64,000 nucleotides of DNA from Pseudomonas sp. FP2196 (GTDB lineage Bacteria; Pseudomonadota; Gammaproteobacteria; Pseudomonadales; Pseudomonadaceae), in the NCBI RefSeq assembly GCF_030687715.1, contig NZ_CP117445.1, positions 3,151,501 through 3,215,500 of the forward strand, in the 5' to 3' direction. Shown one piece after another: positions 62,180-64,000 of the stretch; position 1 is the stretch's first letter; every line of letters begins with the position of its first letter. The notes under the pieces were generated by a model. The model saw only the letters and a program-made list of their open reading frames with translations. It made no database searches and had not been told where the DNA came from. A program made the position numbers and the translations under genes.

Positions 62180-64000
62180 TTCATCGACTGAGCAATGATC
62201 TCCACCAGATTCAATTGCGTGAAAGGCTTGGGCAGACGCGGTAATTGCGCGGCAAAACCCTCCAGGCGTTCGGCGTAACCGGTGGCGAGGATAATCGGCA
62301 GATCCGGTTTGAGCAGACGCACCGCATGCGCCAATTGCGCCCCGCTCATGTGCGGCATGGCCATGTCTGTGATCATCAGGTCAATGACCTCGCCTTGATC
62401 GAACAACGCCAAGGCCTGGGTGCCGGACGTGGCGCTGACCACGCGATGCCCGAGGTCTTCGAGCAGCAGGCTGGTGCTGGTCAACACCAATGAATCGTCG
62501 TCCACCACCAAAACGCTCAGGCGTGGCACCGCGATAAGTTCGGTCGACGGAGACACCGGCTTGGCCGTTTCGCCCTCGACGGCCACCGGTATCCACAGTT
62601 CAGCCGTGGTGCCGTGCGATTTCTCGCTCTTGAGGATAAAGCGGCCACCGAGTTGCTCGATAAAACCATAGACCATCGACAACCCCAATCCGGTGCCCTT
62701 GCCCACGCCCTTGGTGGTGAAAAACGGATCCTTGGCCATGGCCAGCGTGTGCTCATCCATCCCTTCACCCGTGTCGGTCAGGCTCAGGCAGACATATCGA
62801 CCCGCCGCCAAGTCCGAATGACCGAGTTCAAACACGACTTCCGGCTGCGCCTTGATGATGACACTGCCACCCTCAGGCATGGCATCGCGGGCGTTGGTCG
62901 CCAGGTTGAGCAAGGCGAGTTCCAATTGATTGGTGTCCGCCAATACCGGTTCAAGGTTTGCGGGAAACTGGGTTTCGATGCGAATACCCGGCCCCAGGGA
63001 GCTGCGCAACAGCCCGGTGATGCCTTGCACCAACAGGGGAATGTCGACCGATTCGGTCTTGAGTTCCTGACGGCGGGCGAACGCCAGCATGCGCTGGGTC
63101 AGCGACACGCCGCGCAAAGCGCCTTGCGTGGCGTTTTCCAGCAAGCGTCTGATCTTCGCGTCGTCGCCGACGCGCTTCTGAACGATCTCAAGGTTGCCGA
63201 GAATGACCGTCAGCAGATTATTGAAGTCGTGGGCAATACCGCCGCTGAGCTGACCGATGGCTTGCATCTTCTGCGCCTGGGCCAGCGCTTCGCGAGTCTT
63301 TTCCAGGGCGACTTGCGCCTCATGGGCCTCGGTGACGTCACGGGTAATCTTGGCAAACCCGAGCAACGTACCGGTTTCCCCGCGAATCGCATCAACCACC
63401 ACATGCGCCAGAAACCGCGTGCCGTCCTTGCGCACGCGCCAGCTCTTGTTCTCGAAGCGACCTTCTCGTGTAGCGATCTCCAGCGCCCGCAGCGGCTCGC
63501 CGCGCTCACGCTCTTCAGGGGTATAGAAAATCGAAAAATGCTGACCGATGATTTCCTCCGGCAGGTAACCCTTGATCCGCTGCGCGCCCTGATTCCAGTT
63601 ACTGACTCGCCCATCAGGGCTGAGCATATAGATCGCATAGTCGGTGACGCCCTGCACCAGCAGGCGGAACTGTTGCTCGCTCTGCTTGAGGGTTTCTTCC
63701 GCCATCTTGCGGTCGGTCAGGTCGCGAGTGATCTTGGCGAAACCCAGGAGTTTGCCGCTCGGGTCAATGATCGGATCAATGACCACGTGTGACCAGAAGT
63801 TCGTGCCGTCCTTGCGTACCCGCCAGCCCTCGCCTTCGAAGCGCCCCTCACGGATCGCCGTGTCGAGCGCCCGCTGTGGCAGGCCGGCCGCGCGATCATC
63901 AGCGGTATAGAACCGCGAAAAATGCTCGCCGAGGATTTCCGCCTCCTCATAACCCTTGAAGCGCTTGGCGCCGGAGTTCCAACTGGTGATGATGCCGTCC
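62176..64000 (-). CDS. PAS-containing hybrid sensor histidine kinase (N-terminus outside window)
   Basis: The frame is open to the right edge, giving at least 607 residues of a longer protein. Two tandem PAS domains of the same type are visible (GYEEAEILGEHFSRFYTADD and GYLPEEIIGQHFSIFYTPEE, each with FAKITRD). The H-box GGIAHDFNNLLTVILGNLEI, G-box TGLGLSMVYGFIEQLGG and a C-terminal receiver with LVVDDD and MITDMAMPHMSG follow. It is cytosolic as far as visible. The repeated FEGEGWRVRKDGTNFW and FENKSWRVRKDGTRFL PAS segments are typical of light- or redox-type PAS kinases in Pseudomonas, but no cofactor cysteine is seen. It is transcribed ahead of the membrane protein gene. Confidence 0.88.
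   Translation of the reverse strand, partial: DGIITSWNSGAKRFKGYEEAEILGEHFSRFYTADDRAAGLPQRALDTAIREGRFEGEGWRVRKDGTNFWSHVVIDPIIDPSGKLLGFAKITRDLTDRKMAEETLKQSEQQFRLLVQGVTDYAIYMLSPDGRVSNWNQGAQRIKGYLPEEIIGQHFSIFYTPEERERGEPLRALEIATREGRFENKSWRVRKDGTRFLAHVVVDAIRGETGTLLGFAKITRDVTEAHEAQVALEKTREALAQAQKMQAIGQLSGGIAHDFNNLLTVILGNLEIVQKRVGDDAKIRRLLENATQGALRGVSLTQRMLAFARRQELKTESVDIPLLVQGITGLLRSSLGPGIRIETQFPANLEPVLADTNQLELALLNLATNARDAMPEGGSVIIKAQPEVVFELGHSDLAAGRYVCLSLTDTGEGMDEHTLAMAKDPFFTTKGVGKGTGLGLSMVYGFIEQLGGRFILKSEKSHGTTAELWIPVAVEGETAKPVSPSTELIAVPRLSVLVVDDDSLVLTSTSLLLEDLGHRVVSATSGTQALALFDQGEVIDLMITDMAMPHMSGAQLAHAVRLLKPDLPIILATGYAERLEGFAAQLPRLPKPFTQLNLVEIIAQSMK

Overview
The window looks like the chromosome of a Pseudomonas from the P. 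fluorescens lineage. Coding is dense and mostly GC-rich. The intergenic gaps carry two REP families typical of that group (a TAGGAGCTGCCGAAGG type and a GTGGGAGC..GCCTGCTCGCGA type). Recognisable Pseudomonas content includes a membrane PQQ glucose dehydrogenase with an OprB porin, OprD, a Pau/Puu-type polyamine cluster and a selenocysteine formate dehydrogenase.

Layout. 1-4.6 kb: a small catabolic cluster (alpha/beta hydrolase, amidohydrolase, GlcG-like protein) between two LysR regulators of the same subfamily. 4.8-8.6 kb: a galactarate/talarate module (dehydratase, MFS transporter, LacI regulator) with two matching palindromic operators. 8.9-10.8 kb: a coupled N-methyl amino-acid oxidase and NLPA/MetQ-like binding protein. 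11.2-15 kb: gcd-type dehydrogenase and oprB-type porin. 15-21.7 kb: diguanylate cyclase, class V aminotransferase, an AT-rich insertion with a nuclease-fold-like protein, a P-loop kinase, an ABC exporter and a 50-residue membrane protein. 21.8-25.1 kb: glutamylpolyamine synthetase, XRE-cupin regulator and FAD oxidase behind a strong palindrome. 25-28.3 kb: a two-component system divergent from a hypothetical/lipoprotein pair. 28.3-29.2 kb: REP elements and a structured leader that looks like a C4-type antisense RNA in front of a small DUF gene. 29.3-34.5 kb: ProP-like symporter, amidase, nested REPs and an OprD porin.

34.6-46.6 kb is a surface-fimbriae block: two RcsC/RocS-like hybrid kinases (only the second has an Hpt domain), an RcsB/RocA-like regulator, then pilin, chaperone and usher, with a convergent adhesin. 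46.75-55.8 kb is a complete selenoprotein module on the minus strand: fdnG with an in-frame UGA (Sec197) and SECIS-like hairpin, fdnH, fdnI, fdhE, selA, selB and the tRNA-Sec gene 6 bases behind selB.

55.8-64 kb: a PatB/MalY C-S lyase, a short-chain dehydrogenase, a CPA1 antiporter and an IS110 element inserted exactly into a REP. The element's 237-base left end contains readable bridge-RNA guide segments that match its REP target and its own junction. The window closes with a membrane protein translationally coupled to a PAS hybrid histidine kinase that runs off the right edge.

All identifications come from reading the sequence and from recalled family knowledge; no database search was run.
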